Of a stretch of DNA of 16,294 nt, positions 1 to 6,719 are shown one piece after another (position 1 is the first letter of the stretch; the number at the start of each line of letters is the position of its first letter). A program made the translations under genes and the position numbers. Under the pieces are notes generated by a model. That model was not told where the DNA came from and did not search any database. It saw nothing but the letters and a program-made list of their open reading frames with translations. Source of the stretch: UBA6544 sp049601975. GTDB taxonomy: Bacteria > Pseudomonadota > Alphaproteobacteria > UBA8366. The DNA lies in NCBI GenBank assembly GCA_049601975.1, contig JBMYRC010000095.1, positions 1-16,294 of the forward strand. Reading direction: 5' to 3'.

Positions 1-270
1 TGGTGTTCATGGCGCGGTATCGTTGCTGTCCAACCGACTCTTGGAAGAGCCTCAAATATTGAACAGGTCATCGCGACCTCCGTCGGCCTCCTGACTAAAC
101 GTCTCGGCGGTCCGGATGCATCATATGTTGGAAATTCAATTGAAGATGCACTCGCCGATTTACAGATTAGTCGGGCGCAGCTCAACGACATCGTCCATCA
201 TCTACGCTCGGCGTTAGAAGTTATGGAGATGCCGGCGGATTTGATGGAAGAAGTGCTCACAGCGCTTTAA
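1..270 (+). CDS. Group I truncated haemoglobin-like protein, C-terminal part (partial, possibly degenerate)
   Basis: An open frame enters from the left edge and ends at TAA 268-270 (89 codons seen). From about codon 19 on, the translation follows the E-to-H helices of group I truncated haemoglobins (TrHbN type): SNIEQV, then LTKRLGGP, Y-x-G, ISRAQLNDIVHHL and a PADLMEEVL end. In the family the residue four or five before the G-helix start is the proximal haem-ligating His (as in MKQVHQGRGIT); here the equivalent stretch is IEDALADLQIS, with Leu at that place. The first 17 or so codons (Trp-Cys-Ser-Trp...) do not look like a globin. A better, though weak, match to the B-helix region (NRLLEEPQ) lies in the +2 frame, so a frameshift or deletion near position 50 is possible. 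The protein may be a non-haem globin homologue or a pseudogene. The family assignment rests on pattern only and half the gene is outside the window. Confidence 0.5.
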   Translation, partial: WCSWRGIVAVQPTLGRASNIEQVIATSVGLLTKRLGGPDASYVGNSIEDALADLQISRAQLNDIVHHLRSALEVMEMPADLMEEVLTAL

Positions 271-294
271 TCGGCGGAGCGTTTTCTTTTTTTT
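261..294 (+). terminator. Possible Rho-independent terminator of the globin-like gene
   Basis: AGCGCTT (261-267) can pair with GAGCGTT (277-283), with two G-U pairs and a 9-base loop. It is followed by a T-rich tract, TTTTCTTTTTTTT (282-294). The stem overlaps the stop codon. It is short and has wobble pairs, so this is a modest call; the T tract is the stronger element. Confidence 0.4.
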
Positions 295-326
295 CGTTTA
301 GCCGCCAAGGCCGCCACAATTGCCTT

Positions 327-629
327 TTAGACCCGTTCGGCGAGGATATCCGGATCATCCAGGACATCGTCGGAAATTTCCGAATACGGCAGCCCTACCG
401 GTCCTTTGTTGTTCTTATGCCGATAGGTCAATGGTTTCATTCCGCGCGCTTCGAAATCCCCACGGTTGCGATCATCGGTCCGAAAGTACAGAACATCCGA
501 TGCCACCAACCCAAACATTACGTCATATCAACAAAGACCTGATCCACCGAACATCCGGCGAATGTCCACCCCCTCGAATTCACGAAACTGGTCTTCCAAA
601 TAACGGCCGGACTCTGAATTGCTCGCCAA
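327..629 (-). pseudogene. TfoX N-terminal-domain protein interrupted by an in-frame TGA
   Basis: Read from a TTG at 627-629 to TAA at 327-329, this frame gives a complete TfoX N-terminal-domain protein of about 100 residues. It starts ASNSESGRYLEDQF, continues VDIRRMFGGSGLC, then has a stop, then YDVMFGLVASDVLYFRTDD and a tail with TYRHK...GLPYSEI...LDDPD. The RRMFGG and MFGLVA.D.LY blocks are family hallmarks and sit at normal spacing in one frame. Only the TGA at 528-530 separates them, at a place where the family has an ordinary sense codon. TGA acts as a normal stop elsewhere in the window (for example at 10515-10517), so recoding is unlikely. The TTG lies 11 bases after the stop of the CoA-transferase gene, so it would be the last gene of that string. 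Stand-alone TfoX-N proteins are small and poorly characterised. The best reading is a recent nonsense pseudogene; a sequencing error is the main alternative. Translation restarting at ATG 516-518 would give only 63 residues. Confidence 0.75.
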
Positions 630-640
630 CGAATTACTCT

Positions 641-1786
641 CTATTCGAAATTCAATTCGGCCAATATTTCGATTCGGTCGCCATCCAATGCGGGTATGCG
701 GGCCCGGATGTCATTTGGCTTCAACGGCATGCTACCGGGCACATTCACAAATGGTAGGTCAGGTACGCCATCCAAGGGCTGCCACGCCACACCGCCGACC
801 GCGGCGACATGCCCGTCCCGCGCCGCATCCTGGTAATCGTTCACGATCGCATAGGGTACGTCGGCCACCGCGAAAGCCTCCGCAAGATCGCTCAGATCGC
901 GTGCCGCGACAGCACGCTCAATCGGTGGTAACAATTCTTGGACATGCGCGCGCCTTCCCTCGATACTGTTGAATCGTTCGTCGTCAGCCATATCAGACAA
1001 CCCCAATACAGCGCAGAGCGACCGGAAGAATTTTTCGCGTACCACGGAAATATTGATGTACCCGTCCGCCGCCGTATAAGTGCCGGTCGGCGGCAAGGGG
1101 CTGCCGCGCGGTGGCGTCGGATCGATTTCTCGCGCGATCAGGCCCTGCTGCTGAAAAAGCAACATTGCCTGCATCAGGCTGACATCCAAGCGTCGACCGC
1201 CGCCATGCACCGCGCGTCCGTAAAGGGCGGTTACCAAAGTCTGATAAGCAATCAAACCGGTCGTATAATCCGGAACGGGGAATTCAATCCGCTTGGGTGC
1301 TCCGTCGTTGTCCGGATTGCTCATCATTAATCCCGAAAAAGCCTGCAAGATGGCATCGGTCGCGGGGCGATCCGCATAAGGCCCACTCTGCCCAAAACCG
1401 GTAATCGACATGTAGATAAGATTTTCATTCTCGGCGCGCAGCACCTCGTATCCGAGGCCGAGCCGTTCCGCGACACCGGCCCGATTGCTCTCCATGAACA
1501 CATCGGCCCCTCGCGTAAGCGCTCGCACGATTTCCATACCTTCAGACGACTTCAAATCGGCAACGATTGCGCGCTTACCTCGGTTGCTCGCCACATAAGC
1601 GGCACTTCGATCCGGCCCCGCCGGTACGCCCAACCGCCGTGACCAATCGCCCTCCGGAGGCTCTACTTTCACAACGTCGGCGCCGTTTTGGGCCATCAAC
1701 ATCGCGCAATAGGGCCCCGCTAAACCTTGGGTTAAATCGATCACACGCAATCCGTCGAAGGCTGGCTTAAAGTCAGGACCAATCAT
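641..1786 (-). CDS. Class III (CaiB/BaiF family) CoA-transferase
   Basis: This 381-residue protein has the length and layout of family III CoA-transferases, which move CoA between carboxylic acids through an aspartyl-CoA anhydride. The N-terminal signature is clear: GLRVIDLTQGLAGPYCAMLM at about 12-31, followed by GADVVKVEPPEGD and the SNRGKR-ADLK block at 67-79. The likely catalytic Asp is D173 in PDYTTGL, matching the GDxxTG site of formyl-CoA transferase. The substrate cannot be read from sequence. Its ATG overlaps the end of the upstream MaoC-like gene by 14 bases, which suggests translational coupling. The class I fumarase lies one gene further up, so a C4/C5 dicarboxylate (succinate, mesaconate, citramalate or itaconate type) is a reasonable guess, but that is inference from neighbours only. 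Confidence 0.9.
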   Translation of the reverse strand: MIGPDFKPAFDGLRVIDLTQGLAGPYCAMLMAQNGADVVKVEPPEGDWSRRLGVPAGPDRSAAYVASNRGKRAIVADLKSSEGMEIVRALTRGADVFMESNRAGVAERLGLGYEVLRAENENLIYMSITGFGQSGPYADRPATDAILQAFSGLMMSNPDNDGAPKRIEFPVPDYTTGLIAYQTLVTALYGRAVHGGGRRLDVSLMQAMLLFQQQGLIAREIDPTPPRGSPLPPTGTYTAADGYINISVVREKFFRSLCAVLGLSDMADDERFNSIEGRRAHVQELLPPIERAVAARDLSDLAEAFAVADVPYAIVNDYQDAARDGHVAAVGGVAWQPLDGVPDLPFVNVPGSMPLKPNDIRARIPALDGDRIEILAELNFE

Positions 1787-2546
1787 GAATCAGAATCTCA
1801 CTCACTGTTTTGCCGTCTTGGTTTTGCGCCCGAAAATGGGTTCCCCCACGTACTTCAAGATCAAGGCGATCATCCCAGAAGATGGGCCGCCGAAACCGCG
1901 CCTCAACGTCGAACGTATCCGCGAGACCGCCCCGAACCATCTCCTGAAACAAAATGGTGAACCCCATCAATCCTTGAGCGATCGGTGCCCGCATCCCGAT
2001 TGCGGCTGCAGCCCCCGCGTCATGATGCGCCGGCAAATGCGGAAACTCGAAACTATAACCACTTACCATAGCGGGCGTGATTTGCGTCGATCGAAGCGCA
2101 TCGAAGCTCTCAGGTTCCGGTTTTGACATTCGGGTCTTCGCGGCGATCGTTGACGGATCAGCATCCAAAATCAAACTCTGATGATCAATCGTGACAGGTA
2201 TGGTTCCATCGGCACGCTGAAACGCAAAACCAATATGGATATATCGCCCACGCCGATCCGGTCGAACATTATCGACGCGTGCCGACACTTGCAGATTTTC
2301 TCCTAGTGAAACGGGCGCGCTTTGACGTACCCGAACACCGATATGCAAGCGCTTGGCTCCGAGAGCATAACGAGGCCGAGCCCCGTGCAGACAATCATTC
2401 GCAAGAATGGAAACATCGACTGAGTTTCCAAACAATGTGCCGTCCACGTCCGCTGCCCGATGAAACATTCCCTGGCGCGCGCGGTCGACGGTGGTCTCCC
2501 AAATCGGCAGACAATAGCCAATAGTCTCATGTGCCGGAACAGACAC
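1773..2546 (-). CDS. MaoC-like hot-dog hydratase/dehydratase
   Basis: I start this protein (257 residues) at GTG 2544-2546, one base after the fumarase stop. The longer open frame up to 2759 lies inside the fumarase gene and has non-coding-looking composition. An AAGGCG about 7 bases upstream could serve as ribosome binding site. The second half has a MaoC-type hydratase block, FPHLPAHHDAGAAAAIG followed by APIAQGLMGFTI. It resembles the usual P-x-H-x-D...A...P-I-A-H-G motif with Gln replacing the second His. The first half (VPAHETIGYCLPIWETTVDR...) probably forms the other half of a double hot-dog fold. Such proteins hydrate or dehydrate acyl-CoA thioesters. Its 3' end overlaps the CoA-transferase start by 14 bases. 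A role in hydrating a CoA ester made by that transferase is plausible but inferred. The Gln change may alter or reduce activity. Confidence 0.75.
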   Translation of the reverse strand: MSVPAHETIGYCLPIWETTVDRARQGMFHRAADVDGTLFGNSVDVSILANDCLHGARPRYALGAKRLHIGVRVRQSAPVSLGENLQVSARVDNVRPDRRGRYIHIGFAFQRADGTIPVTIDHQSLILDADPSTIAAKTRMSKPEPESFDALRSTQITPAMVSGYSFEFPHLPAHHDAGAAAAIGMRAPIAQGLMGFTILFQEMVRGGLADTFDVEARFRRPIFWDDRLDLEVRGGTHFRAQNQDGKTVSEILIHDWS

Positions 2547-2547
2547 G

Positions 2548-4164
2548 TCAGATCGCCTTGAAGAAGTCCTGGCCTTTGTCGTCGGTGACGATAAATGCTG
2601 GGAAGTTTTCCACTTCAATCCGCCAGATCGCCTCCATGCCCAGATCTTCAAAGGCAATGCATTCGACCTTCTTGATGCAATCGAGGGCGAGACGCGCTGC
2701 CGGGCCACCGATGGATCCGAGATAAAATCCACCATTCTTCTGACAAGCCTGCCGCACAATATCCGAGCGATTTCCCTTGGCGAGCATGATCATCGAACCG
2801 CCCGCTTCCTGGAACTGATCCACGTACGAATCCATCCGCCCAGCGGTGGTCGGACCGAATGATCCGGACGCATATCCCTCCGGAGTCTTGGCCGGCCCGG
2901 CATAGTAAATCGGGTGATCCTTGAAGAATTGCGGCAGTGGCTCGCCTTCCTCCAAACCTTCGCGAAGACGCGCATGAGCGGAATCACGAGCCACGATGAT
3001 TGGCCCTGTTAGTTCTAACCGCGTTTTCACCGGATATTGGGTGAGAGTTCCCAAGATTTCCGACATCGAGCGATTGAGGTCTATCTTGACCACCTCGTCG
3101 CCTAATTCTCCTTCGACGATCTCCGGCAGGTATTGCGCCGGATTGTGCTCCAGTTGCTCCAAGAACACACCATCCTTGCTAATTTTCCCAATGATCTGGC
3201 GATCCGCCGAACAGGACACGCCGAGGCCAATAGGCAAGCTCGCACCGTGGCGCGGCAAGCGAATGACCCGAACGTCGTGACAGAAATATTTGCCGCCGAA
3301 TTGCGCACCGATTCCCATATCACGGGTTAGCTGGAGGACTTCCTGTTCCATCTCGGTATCTCGGAACGCCTGTCCTAAATCGCCGCCCGTCGTCGGTAAT
3401 CCGTCCAGATAGCGGGCTGAAGCAAGCTTCACCGTCTTCATATTGTACTCGGCGGAAGTGCCGCCAATGACGATCGCCAAGTGATAAGGCGGGCAGGCAG
3501 CCGTGCCGAGTGTCCGGATTTTCTCATCCAAGAACGCAAGCATGGCCTTCTTGTTCAGACGAGCGGGGGTCTCTTGATACAGGAAGCTCTTGTTTGCCGA
3601 GCCGCCGCCCTTGGCCAGAAAGAGGAATTTGTAAGCATCGCCGTCTTCCGCAAAAATCTCGATCTGAGCCGGAAGATTGGTCTTGGTGTTCGTCTCTTCG
3701 TACATGGAGATCGGTGAGACCTGGCTGTATCGCAGATTGGTCTCCGTATAGGTACGGCGCACACCGAACGCGAGGGCCGCTTCGTCGCCACCGCCAGTCC
3801 AAACACTCTGTCCCTTCTTGCCCATGATAATGGCCGTGCCGGTATCCTGACACATCGGCAAAATTCCGCCGGCTGAGATATTGGCGTTTTTGAGCATGTC
3901 GTATGCGACATATTTGTCGTTATCGGAGGCTTCCGGATCGTCCAGAATGGTGCGGAGTTGAGCGAGGTGTCCCGGCCGCAAATAGTGATTAATTTCACGG
4001 AAGGCTTCGGCCGAAAGCAGGCTCAATGCTTCGGGGTCCACTTTTAGGACGTCCGTACCGTCAAAATTGACCGTCTCGACGAACGCGTCGGAGAGCTTCC
4101 GATAGGGCGTCTCATCTATGCCCAAAGGTAAAAGTTGATGGAATTCGAAAGGTTGCTCACTCAT
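2548..4164 (-). CDS. fumA: Fumarate hydratase class I (iron-sulfur; possible mesaconase)
   Basis: A 538-residue homodimer-type class I fumarase, close in length to E. coli FumA/FumB, converting fumarate to malate in the citric acid cycle in the cytoplasm. The three [4Fe-4S] ligand cysteines are visible at C105 (LPMCQDTGTA), C224 (GTAACPPYH) and C318 (GLGVSCSADR). I recall the same positions for E. coli FumA. Other family blocks are NTKTNLPAQIEI (159-170), KGGGSANKSFL and the C-terminal beta domain GPTTAGRMDSYVDQF. The ATG at 4162-4164 has a GGGAG element about 8 bases upstream. The gene heads a tight minus-strand string with a MaoC-like hydratase and a CoA-transferase. Some class I fumarases also hydrate mesaconate, and this context makes that worth considering. 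Oxygen-sensitive clusters are typical of the class. Confidence 0.95.
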   Translation of the reverse strand: MSEQPFEFHQLLPLGIDETPYRKLSDAFVETVNFDGTDVLKVDPEALSLLSAEAFREINHYLRPGHLAQLRTILDDPEASDNDKYVAYDMLKNANISAGGILPMCQDTGTAIIMGKKGQSVWTGGGDEAALAFGVRRTYTETNLRYSQVSPISMYEETNTKTNLPAQIEIFAEDGDAYKFLFLAKGGGSANKSFLYQETPARLNKKAMLAFLDEKIRTLGTAACPPYHLAIVIGGTSAEYNMKTVKLASARYLDGLPTTGGDLGQAFRDTEMEQEVLQLTRDMGIGAQFGGKYFCHDVRVIRLPRHGASLPIGLGVSCSADRQIIGKISKDGVFLEQLEHNPAQYLPEIVEGELGDEVVKIDLNRSMSEILGTLTQYPVKTRLELTGPIIVARDSAHARLREGLEEGEPLPQFFKDHPIYYAGPAKTPEGYASGSFGPTTAGRMDSYVDQFQEAGGSMIMLAKGNRSDIVRQACQKNGGFYLGSIGGPAARLALDCIKKVECIAFEDLGMEAIWRIEVENFPAFIVTDDKGQDFFKAI

Positions 4165-4258
4165 CGAACCGGCTCCCGGAAAGAATTGATTTCTGCGGCG
4201 GCAGTTTGCCCTGGCGCGCGGTGAGAGACCAGTCAGATAAAGATCGAAGCGATAGAGT

Positions 4259-4663
4259 TCAGCCTTGCTTCACCGGCTGGCACCACAATTTAAAGTATAT
4301 TTCGCCCATGCGGTCGTTGAAGCTTTCTTCAATAACGAAAATTTTCTGGTTTTCGCCGCAAAGCGTACGCAAAAAAGCCTGTGCTTCCTTCTTACGTTCG
4401 TTCTCGTTTATGGCGAGAGGAAGGAACTCGACGTTGCTCGGCCACCGCACGAGGACTTCGTAACTATCGCCCGGCCATTTCACCTTATCGGCGCGGCGAT
4501 TGACGTTCGCGACCAGAACGCCATTTTGGTGACCGGCGCGTTGCACGCGGTATTCAAGCCAGTCAGCGAACCTATCATTATTGAATAGGTAGCACCCACC
4601 GAGAGCCACAGAAAGAATAGCCGCGGCAAGCAAACGTGAAATTGTAATTCTATACCGGTTCAT
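4259..4663 (-). CDS. Small predicted lipoprotein of unknown function
   Basis: From ATG 4661-4663 the protein has 134 residues. It begins MNRYRITISRLLAAAILSVALGGCYLFNN: a basic N-region, a hydrophobic stretch and a lipobox (ALGGC) with the lipidated Cys at about residue 24. The remaining 110 residues are soluble, with alternating charged and hydrophobic segments (ADWLEYRVQRAG, VLVRWPSNVEFLPLA, FLRTLCGENQKIFVIEESF) and two further Cys residues that could form a disulphide. I do not recognise the family. The frame stays open upstream to 4783, and an ATG at 4690 is possible, but neither candidate has a strong ribosome binding site. It lies on the same strand as the fumarase, 94 bases upstream of it, and is probably a separate unit. 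Confidence 0.65.
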   Translation of the reverse strand: MNRYRITISRLLAAAILSVALGGCYLFNNDRFADWLEYRVQRAGHQNGVLVANVNRRADKVKWPGDSYEVLVRWPSNVEFLPLAINENERKKEAQAFLRTLCGENQKIFVIEESFNDRMGEIYFKLWCQPVKQG

Positions 4664-4797
4664 CGCGATCAACCGCTTGTGTAGACACATAAAAAGCGGC
4701 GCGAACGAGCGAAAGTCAAGAAAAAGGCGGGATCTCCGACCTGTATCGAGAGACGGAATGCCACCAACTGGCAAATAGCGCACGGTTTCTCACGGCT

Positions 4798-4820
4798 GAC
4801 TCACATTTCTTTGATGAGTC
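4798..4820. repeat. Inverted repeat GACTCA-N11-TGAGTC in a divergent intergenic region
   Basis: GACTCA (4798-4803) and TGAGTC (4815-4820) are perfect 6-bp inverted arms with an 11-base spacer. They lie in the 190-bp region between the lipoprotein gene (minus) and the small membrane protein gene (plus). The position about 30 bases before the plus-strand start would suit an operator or a leader hairpin. No T tract follows, so it is not a classical terminator. It may be chance. Confidence 0.3.
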
Positions 4821-4853
4821 TTGTGTTCTTAAAAGTGGTGATCACGAGGTGTA

Positions 4854-5171
4854 ATGCCCATGTACCTGTCAAACATTAACAAGACCGAAATACAGGATAC
4901 TGGTACAATGACATTCGATGAAACAAGAACGACGCAAAGGTGGCAGCCCACCACGCGCTGGCTGTTCTTGGTTCCGGTGATACTCGCCGCCGGAACGCTC
5001 TCGGCAATCTTAACAGTCGCGAACCCGCCGCAAGGCTTTGCCGCAATTCGTGCGGGTATCAGCGTGCCGCATTTCATCGCGGAGACACCTGTGTTTGATC
5101 CGCCTGAATTTGACGCCTATCACGTCGAAGAAGCGCATGAGATGGCTCCGGCGCAAGGCGAGATCGAGTAA
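4854..5171 (+). CDS. Small single-pass membrane protein, function unknown
   Basis: A 105-residue frame with a charged N-terminal cytoplasmic segment and one strong hydrophobic helix (WLFLVPVILAAGTLSAILTVA, about residues 36-56). The acidic C-terminal part (ETPVFDPPEFDAYHVEEAHE) would lie in the periplasm if the N-terminus is inside. GAGGTG at 4846-4851 precedes ATG 4854 and ATG 4860. A third start at 4908 (MTFDETRTTQRW) has AGGAT upstream and would give 87 residues. I recognise no family. It stands alone, divergent from the lipoprotein gene and convergent with the SDR gene 13 bases beyond its stop. Coding status is supported by a plausible start, the transmembrane segment and lack of a better frame. 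Confidence 0.55.
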   Translation: MPMYLSNINKTEIQDTGTMTFDETRTTQRWQPTTRWLFLVPVILAAGTLSAILTVANPPQGFAAIRAGISVPHFIAETPVFDPPEFDAYHVEEAHEMAPAQGEIE

Positions 5172-5184
5172 TTAAGAGGCCTTT

Positions 5185-5922
5185 TTAAATCCGCCCGCCG
5201 CCGACTCGGATATTGGCACCGGCCGTATACGAAGCCTTGTCACTGAGTAGCCAGACGATGGCCTCTGCGATTTCTTGGGGCTGCGCCGCGCGACCGATGG
5301 GAATGCCCGGGCCTTGGGTCGCCAACTTATCGGGCGACGGCATATCGGTCTCCGTCAGGCCCGGGGCCACGGTATTGACCCGAATACCCTCACCCGCGAC
5401 TTCCTGGCTTAATCCGATCGTCAGGCTGTTCACCGCCCCCTTGGACGCAGCGTAGAGCACGCCGTCATTGGGGTTCCCCAACCGCGCCGAGCCAGAGGAC
5501 ACATTGACAATAGCTCCACCGGCCCCGCCATGTTTCGTCGACATCCGTTTGACCGCTTCGCGCGCGCACAGGAAACATCCCTGTACATTGACGGCGAGTA
5601 CGCGGGAAATATCGTCCGCGCCAAGCACATCGAGACGCCCCCTTGGCCCATGAATGCCCGCGTTGTTGACCAGCCCCGTGACAGTACCAAGGGCCTGATC
5701 GACGGTCTCGAACATGCGCAGAATATCCGCTTCAATACCGGTATCCCCTTGCACCGCGATCGCGGTAACGCCAGCCAATTCGATTTCCGTGCGAACGCGC
5801 TCGGCAGCTTCGGCGTCACTGCGATAGTTGATCGCGACCGCATGCCCATCGGCGGCACAAAGACGTGCGGTCGCTGCGCCTATTCCACGGCTAGCACCGG
5901 TGATAAGTGTCACCCGTTTCAT
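5185..5922 (-). CDS. SDR-family oxidoreductase (classical, YgfF-like)
   Basis: A 245-residue classical short-chain dehydrogenase/reductase using NAD(P)H. Visible motifs are TGASRGIG (8-15) for cofactor binding, NNAG (86-89), the catalytic Ser near 142-143 (NVSSGS), and Y157 and K161 in LYAASKG, followed by the VNTVAPGLTETDM block and the C-terminal ASYTAGANIRVGGG. An Arg at 34 after the second beta strand (NYRSD) hints at NADPH. The substrate is not readable. The ATG at 5920-5922 has GGGAG about 7 bases upstream and lies 20 bases after the sspB stop, so it is probably co-transcribed with sspB. A functional link to SspB is not evident. Confidence 0.9.
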   Translation of the reverse strand: MKRVTLITGASRGIGAATARLCAADGHAVAINYRSDAEAAERVRTEIELAGVTAIAVQGDTGIEADILRMFETVDQALGTVTGLVNNAGIHGPRGRLDVLGADDISRVLAVNVQGCFLCAREAVKRMSTKHGGAGGAIVNVSSGSARLGNPNDGVLYAASKGAVNSLTIGLSQEVAGEGIRVNTVAPGLTETDMPSPDKLATQGPGIPIGRAAQPQEIAEAIVWLLSDKASYTAGANIRVGGGRI

Positions 5923-5942
5923 AAACTTCTCCCTGTGGGGGT

Positions 5943-6446
5943 CTATTTCTTGCGAAAAGCGTCGAGCGTCACGACATTCGCGCCGTCTTCCTCTGCGGCT
6001 TCCGGCGGCATTTCGACGGCTTCCTCCACCATTGACGAGTTGTCCGGTTCGCTCTCATCCAAAGTGTTCGGCGAGGTTAGATCGCTCTCCCCATCGAACT
6101 TCAATTGCAGTCCGAAATTCACGGACGGATCGGCAAATGCCTTGATCGCTAAATAAGGAACAATCAGACGTTCCTGAATATCGTTGAAGCTGAGGGTCAC
6201 CATAAATCGATCATCTTCCAGGATTAGATCCCAAAACTGATGCTGCAACACGATGGTCATTTCCTCGGGAAATTTTTCGTGCAGGTGATCCGGGATGTCG
6301 ACTTCCGGATGCTCGGTGGCAAATGTGATATAGAGATGGTGGGTGCCCGGCAGCCCATATTCAGCAACCTGCCCCAATGCATCGATAACGACGCTTCGTA
6401 GCGCGCGTTCGACCATTAGCTCGTAGCTCAGAATGTCGTTGCTCAT
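5943..6446 (-). CDS. sspB: SspB, ClpXP adaptor for ssrA-tagged proteins
   Basis: This 167-residue protein has the three-part build of SspB. Residues 1 to about 115 form the tag-binding domain (LSYELMVERALRSVVIDAL at the start, then GTHHLYITFATEHPEVDIP, VLQHQFWDLILEDDRFMVTLSFN and ERLIVPYLAIKAFADPSVNFGLQL). About 118-155 is a long acidic, flexible linker. The final residues, VVTLDAFRKK, are the ClpX-binding tail. SspB tethers ssrA-tagged polypeptides to ClpXP for faster degradation. The gene starts about 50 bases beyond the end of the tmRNA coding piece on the same strand, with AGG close to the ATG, so tag and adaptor appear genetically linked. The alphaproteobacterial type is divergent from E. 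coli SspB, but the tail and the fold blocks make the call firm. Confidence 0.92.
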   Translation of the reverse strand: MSNDILSYELMVERALRSVVIDALGQVAEYGLPGTHHLYITFATEHPEVDIPDHLHEKFPEEMTIVLQHQFWDLILEDDRFMVTLSFNDIQERLIVPYLAIKAFADPSVNFGLQLKFDGESDLTSPNTLDESEPDNSSMVEEAVEMPPEAAEEDGANVVTLDAFRKK

Positions 6447-6498
6447 AGCCTCGTTATCGCTCCCCTTTCGCGACCGTCCCAGGGCCGCGCGAGTAAGT

Positions 6499-6685
6499 GG
6501 GGGGCTTCTGTTGCCCGGTGCCCCCCGGACCGCGCTTGCTTATTTAACTAAAAGTTAATTAAGCAGCGAGGCGGGCTTCGCCCGCAAAGTTATCATTGGC
6601 AAATATTACCATGGCCCGATAACGGCGGTGCCATACCGAGAACAAGTCAAACCTTTACCACGTACGTCGATCCTGATTCGCCCCC
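6499..6685 (-). ncRNA. ssrA: tmRNA coding piece with tag frame
   Basis: The piece starts GGGGGCGAATCAGGATCGAC, matching the 5' end and D-like loop of tmRNA. Pseudoknot 1 can be drawn: ATGGC (6634-6630) with GCCAT (6615-6611), and GTTATC (6623-6618) with GGTAAT (6610-6605), ending four bases before the tag. After the tag stop there is TTAACT-TTT-AGTTAA. A second H-type pseudoknot follows (CCGG with CCGG at about 6528-6515, and GGGGC with GCCCC at about 6524-6501). The 3' end is estimated from the last stem. Confidence 0.88.
6559..6600 (-). other. ssrA: tmRNA tag reading frame encoding ANDNFAGEARLAA
   Basis: From GCC at 6600-6598 the frame reads ANDNFAGEARLAA and stops at TAA 6561-6559. With the alanine carried by the tmRNA the tag is 14 residues, the same length as the Caulobacter tag as I recall it (AANDNFAEEFAVAA). 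It keeps the ANDNF adaptor-binding part and ends LAA for ClpX. Codons 6 to 10 form a perfect hairpin, GCGGGC-GAA-GCCCGC (6585-6571). Confidence 0.93.
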
Positions 6686-6719
6686 ATTTGAGCAGCCGCC
6701 GCAGCGTGCCGCTCGAAAC
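6686..6719 (-). other. tmRNA internal transcribed spacer, removed during maturation
   Basis: These 34 bases join the encoded CCA end of the acceptor piece to the G-run that starts the coding piece. They contain complementary ends (GAGC near 6714 and GCTC near 6691) that would extend the acceptor stem into one long hairpin, as expected for a precursor cut by RNase P at the coding-piece 5' end and trimmed at the acceptor 3' end. Confidence 0.8.

Noticed and set aside
528..530. TGA in tfoX read as selenocysteine or tryptophan
   Set aside because: TGA ends other genes here, family members do not carry Sec at this place, and no SECIS-like hairpin is evident just downstream.
320..757. 145-residue plus-strand frame across the tfoX region
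   Set aside because: The composition is Pro/Arg/His-rich and it lies antisense to the recognisable TfoX and CoA-transferase sequences.
2547..2759. N-terminal extension of the MaoC-like frame up to ATG 2759
   Set aside because: It lies wholly inside the 3' end of the fumarase gene, has Arg/Ser-rich composition, and the family-like sequence begins just after GTG 2546.
4265..4588. 107-residue plus-strand frame antisense to the lipoprotein gene
   Set aside because: No ribosome binding site or motif; the minus-strand frame has a clear lipobox.
5166..5182. TTAAGAGGCCTTTTTAA between convergent genes as a terminator
   Set aside because: The centre is GGCC, leaving no loop, so it cannot form a proper hairpin despite the T run.
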